Positions 61,127 to 64,000 of a DNA stretch of 64,000 nucleotides are shown here, piece after piece. The stretch's first letter is position 1, and every line of letters starts with the position of its first letter. The notes under the pieces were generated by a model that ran no database searches, was not told the origin of the DNA, and saw only the letters and a program-made list of their open reading frames with translations. The DNA comes from Desulfobulbaceae bacterium (lineage in GTDB: Bacteria; Desulfobacterota; Desulfobulbia; Desulfobulbales; Desulfobulbaceae), in contig JAABPV010000022.1 of assembly GCA_011391865.1 (NCBI GenBank), positions 45,430-109,429 on the forward strand. The letters run 5' to 3'. The translations under genes were made by a program, and so were the position numbers.

Positions 61127-63810
61127 GGGGCTTCCTCCTTTTTTGGGGGCAAGGGCGAGAAATAGCCGATGAGCAGGAGCAGGATGCCCACGGCGATAAA
61201 GGAGACGATGCGCTCTACCTTGCCGCTGGCCGCCAGATCCACAAAGAAGAGCTTCAGCACCGTGGCCGCGATGAGGACGCTGCCTGCGAACCAGACGCTG
61301 CGGCTCCTGCGGCGGCCTGCGGCGGTCATCAGAGCGAGCGAGAGCAAGGCCCAGAGGATGGCCAGCGCGGTCTGGTAGAGGCGGGACGAGAGCATCGCGT
61401 CAGCATTGAAGGGCACTCCGGCGAGATGATGCACGGCGCGGGCCAAGGCGGTGTTGAGCCAGAGAAAGGCTGTGCCTGCGCCAAAGGCCGCCAGCGCAGG
61501 CTCCGGCAGCAGACGATGGCGCAGCAGCCACCAGACCAGCAGGAGCAGCGCCGCGATCTGGCTCAGTTCGAGCGGATTAAGCAAGGGGATGTAGGGCAGC
61601 GGCGGCGCGTTACCTGCGCTGCCGAAGCTGCCCGCAAGCAGCCAGAACCAGAGCAGGAAGGCCAGCACCAGCGAGCTATGCCGCTGATACGCTCTGGCAT
61701 AGTCAGCCAGCGGCCAGCGGGTCTCCAGCCAGCGGTTGTGCGCCAGCAAGATTATGCCTGCCGGAATCAGGCCCCAGACCAGCTCGTTCCACACGCCTGC
61801 GCCGCCGATGAGCTGGCGTGTCAGCCAGCCGCCTTCCGAGGTAACAATAAAGATGAGCAGGAGGTAAGCGATGATGTGATTGACCGACAGGCAGCGTTCC
61901 GCAAGCAGGCCGCGCCCCTGCCGCAGGCAGTCGTGGAGGAGGACGAAGGCCAGCGGCCAGACCGCCCAGCCCTCATCAGCAAAGAAAAGATGCCTATGGC
62001 CCTGCCAGCCGATCTTGTCCAAGCACATCAGAGTCATGAAGACCGGCAGCAGCAGGCTTGGCCAGGCAGCGGTCTTCCAATCCAGCCTTGCAGATAGACG
62101 TGTGAGAATAGCGCAGCTCAGGGCGGTGAAAAGCAGATTGCAATGATCTTCGCTGCGGTGCGAGAGAATTCGGTCTATCTCAAGGAACCCGGCGCAGAAC
62201 CACCAGAGGCAGCCCCAGCAGAAGAGCGGCAGGTGGTTCCATTTCTCCCAACGGCGGAGCGTGTCGGCCTTGTAAAGCTGCCATGAGGAGAAGAGCGCGG
62301 ACAGGGCGATGATCGCCGCGCCAAGATAGGTGCCGTTCAGCACAGGCAGGCGTGTGCCGCCGTAAGAGCCGCCGTCGGCGAGGAAGTAGAAGCCTGCCGC
62401 GAACTGAAGCAGGAAACCGCTGCTGCGGGCAAGGACGCGGTTCTGCCTGATCCCCACCCAGATCAATGCCGCGCCTTCCATCGCCCAAGTGACGGCGGCC
62501 CAGCGTCCGCTCAGGGCCAGCGGCACGGCCAAGGTGACAAAGACCACGCCGAGGGCGAGGAAGGCTTCGGTCATGGTGCGCATTCCTTGGCGCAGCCGCT
62601 CGTTGCCCCGGTTCCACAGCCAGCGCGCCAGCACGATGTAGAAGAGGCTCACGGCCAGTGCGCTGTAGGCGAGGCCGTGCGGCATGTTCTGCACCATGCC
62701 CGCTTGCAAGGAAAAGCAGATCACCGGCGTGCCGAAGACCAAGGTGCCGTCCACATAGCCGCGCAGGTTCGGCGGCTGGCGGAAGGCGAAGAGCACGCCG
62801 ATGGCCTTGAACATCAGGAAGAAGAGGATCAGGAACGGCTCGGTGCTGGCGAAATGCTGGGGCTGGTAGCTGTTCAGGCCCCACATTGAGCCAATGCCCA
62901 AGGTGAAGATGAAGCCGAGCAGGTTCAGGCTGCGCCACGCCTTGAACCACGACACGGCGAGGATGCCGGAGTTGAGCAGGGCGTAATAGCTGAAGAGCGC
63001 GACGTGATTGCCGCTGCCGGTGGAGAGCAGCACCGGCGCGAGGAAGCCGCCTGCCGCGCCGAAAAGGGCGAGCGGGCGGGCATCTTGCAGCAGGGCCAAG
63101 GCGGTGGAGGCGGCCACCAGACCGAGCAGCAGAACAAAGGCCAGCGGCGAAGGCAGCAGGTGATACAGTTTGAAGGCGGCGAAGACGGTCAGGTACATGA
63201 TGCCGATGCCGCCGCCTTGCGCCAGCAGGGCGAAACCGGGCCGCGCCAGCCGCTGCCGCCAGCCGAAGCCGAGCAGGGCAAGTCCGCCCAATGCCACGCC
63301 GAGCAGCCGCATTTCAATGGGAATCACATTGCGCTCGGCAGCGTATTTAAGCAGGAAGGCCACGCCGAAGAAGAGCACCAGCAGGCCGACGCGGAGGACG
63401 ACGTTGCCCTCGGTGAAAAAGGCTTTGATCTTGGCTTGCAGGCGGTCTTCCAAGGACGGCGCGCGCGGCGGCTTGATCTCGCTGCGCACCGCTGCCGGAG
63501 CGGGTGCAGGCTCTGGCCGGAAAAAGACCTTTGGCGGCATTTCCTCCTGTTCTTCATGGCGCGGCGAGACAACGGCGGAGACCGTTTCCGGCTGCCGGAC
63601 AGGCTGCTCCGCCTCGTCCGGCATCTCCTCGACCAAGCCTTCAATATCCCGCAGCCGCCGCTCTAAGTCTTTGATCTTCTCAGTTTGGCTGAAAGTCCGC
63701 GCCAGCAGATAACCGAGGAGCATTCCGGCCAGCCAGCCCCCTGCATGTTGGAACAGCACTGCGCCAACAAGGCCGCCGATGATGATGCTGACAAGAGCAG
63801 ATGCGTCCAT
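61123..63810 (-). CDS. DUF2339 polytopic membrane protein
   Basis: An 895-residue protein of the DUF2339 family. A glycine-rich N-terminal helix precedes a coiled coil (KIKDLERRLRDIEGLVEEM) and a proline-rich linker (to about 140). More than twenty hydrophobic segments follow, with family motifs LRVGLLVLFFGVAFLLKYAAE, LGGLALLGFGWRQR and GRWAAVTWAMEGAALIWVG. I chose the ATG at 63810, preceded by GGGGGA; the frame opens at 63891. First gene of the DUF2339-DUF3999-AsmA run. The IS30-like element starts 63 bases upstream and may separate it from its original promoter. Confidence 0.9.
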   Translation of the reverse strand: MDASALVSIIIGGLVGAVLFQHAGGWLAGMLLGYLLARTFSQTEKIKDLERRLRDIEGLVEEMPDEAEQPVRQPETVSAVVSPRHEEQEEMPPKVFFRPEPAPAPAAVRSEIKPPRAPSLEDRLQAKIKAFFTEGNVVLRVGLLVLFFGVAFLLKYAAERNVIPIEMRLLGVALGGLALLGFGWRQRLARPGFALLAQGGGIGIMYLTVFAAFKLYHLLPSPLAFVLLLGLVAASTALALLQDARPLALFGAAGGFLAPVLLSTGSGNHVALFSYYALLNSGILAVSWFKAWRSLNLLGFIFTLGIGSMWGLNSYQPQHFASTEPFLILFFLMFKAIGVLFAFRQPPNLRGYVDGTLVFGTPVICFSLQAGMVQNMPHGLAYSALAVSLFYIVLARWLWNRGNERLRQGMRTMTEAFLALGVVFVTLAVPLALSGRWAAVTWAMEGAALIWVGIRQNRVLARSSGFLLQFAAGFYFLADGGSYGGTRLPVLNGTYLGAAIIALSALFSSWQLYKADTLRRWEKWNHLPLFCWGCLWWFCAGFLEIDRILSHRSEDHCNLLFTALSCAILTRLSARLDWKTAAWPSLLLPVFMTLMCLDKIGWQGHRHLFFADEGWAVWPLAFVLLHDCLRQGRGLLAERCLSVNHIIAYLLLIFIVTSEGGWLTRQLIGGAGVWNELVWGLIPAGIILLAHNRWLETRWPLADYARAYQRHSSLVLAFLLWFWLLAGSFGSAGNAPPLPYIPLLNPLELSQIAALLLLVWWLLRHRLLPEPALAAFGAGTAFLWLNTALARAVHHLAGVPFNADAMLSSRLYQTALAILWALLSLALMTAAGRRRSRSVWFAGSVLIAATVLKLFFVDLAASGKVERIVSFIAVGILLLLIGYFSPLPPKKEEAP

Positions 63811-63872
63811 AAGTCCCCCTTGTGCGGTGTCGAGGTCACTGCCTCTTGCTCGCGTAAACCGAGAGTGCGTGG

Positions 63873-64000
63873 ATTCAAGTTGTAAGTGCAACTTTTGCTG
63901 AGTTGAGAAAAGAGTGAGTTATGGGTAACATGATGGCTCAATTCTCACCGCCAAGCAAGAGGAGCGCACATGAAGCATTACACACAACTCACCGAACCAG
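63873..64000 (+). mobile_element. Left end of an IS30-family insertion sequence (cut by window end)
   Basis: ATTCAAGTTGTAAGTGCAAC at about 63873 looks like an IS30-family terminal repeat. Ninety bases on, GAGGAG precedes an ATG at 63970 encoding MKHYTQLTEP, the start expected for an IS30 transposase (MKxYxQLTExxRYQI). The right end is outside the window, so the element cannot be closed. Confidence 0.65.
63970..64000 (+). CDS. IS30-like transposase, first ten codons
   Basis: Only MKHYTQLTEP is visible before the window ends. The N-terminal peptide and the good ribosome site fit IS30-family transposases, but ten residues cannot prove it. Confidence 0.6.
   Translation, partial: MKHYTQLTEP

Overview
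The window looks like a chromosomal segment from a GC-rich (roughly 55-60% by eye) Gram-negative anaerobe. A single-chain pyruvate:ferredoxin oxidoreductase, a stand-alone AICAR formyltransferase without the IMP cyclohydrolase half, an [4Fe-4S]-type PurF beside a small ferredoxin, and a DUF4911 protein beside purB together suggest Desulfobacterota (Desulfobulbales-like, perhaps a cable-bacterium relative). That placement is inference. No rRNA or tRNA gene was recognised. The window opens inside tyrS and closes at the start of what looks like an IS30-family insertion.

Layout. 1-3 kb: tyrS end, a coupled nfeD-SPFH pair, and two TatA-type genes behind a good promoter. 3.7-12.9 kb: an orphan gene abutting comM, DUF4911-purB, an isolated livH, AICAR formyltransferase, a small secreted protein, and three MORN-repeat genes translationally coupled to a pabB-pabC fusion. 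14.8-18.4 kb: nifJ. 18.5-27.2 kb is accessory: an intact VapBC, an AT-rich three-gene operon ending in a GH15-like protein, a PIN-toxin stump, a frameshifted VapC, a remnant of a second nifJ, and a frameshifted nuclease-helicase with seven helicase-associated repeats lying between ~94-bp direct repeats. 27.3-44.6 kb is mostly conserved: an EF-G-like GTPase, an M24 peptidase, a subtilase, a two-component pair, potABCD, a NhaD/CitM-like transporter, ilvD and a PBP4-like peptidase.

44.6-54 kb is a defence-like block. It holds four toxin-antitoxin-type units on the minus strand, separated by copies of a dispersed ~70-100 bp repeat that supplies C-terminal codons to upstream genes and a promoter to downstream toxins. 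Next come a 918-aa NACHT NTPase of mosaic composition, a ferredoxin gene, purF with a large palindrome upstream, a MITE-like element, and an AT-rich DUF1848/methyltransferase pair in which the methyltransferase is broken by an 11-bp tandem duplication. 54-63.8 kb is an envelope cluster of DUF2339, DUF3999 and a 1836-residue DUF748/AsmA-like protein with five tandem ~178-residue modules.

The most unusual signal is a set of four intergenic arrays (3240-3470, 19221-19346, 30639-30911, 44796-45068) built of degenerate units of exactly 21 bp with no spacers. Their sequences differ, although arrays three and four are related. They are palindrome-rich and leave heptapeptide-repeat frames open on both strands. 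I do not recognise them as a named repeat class.
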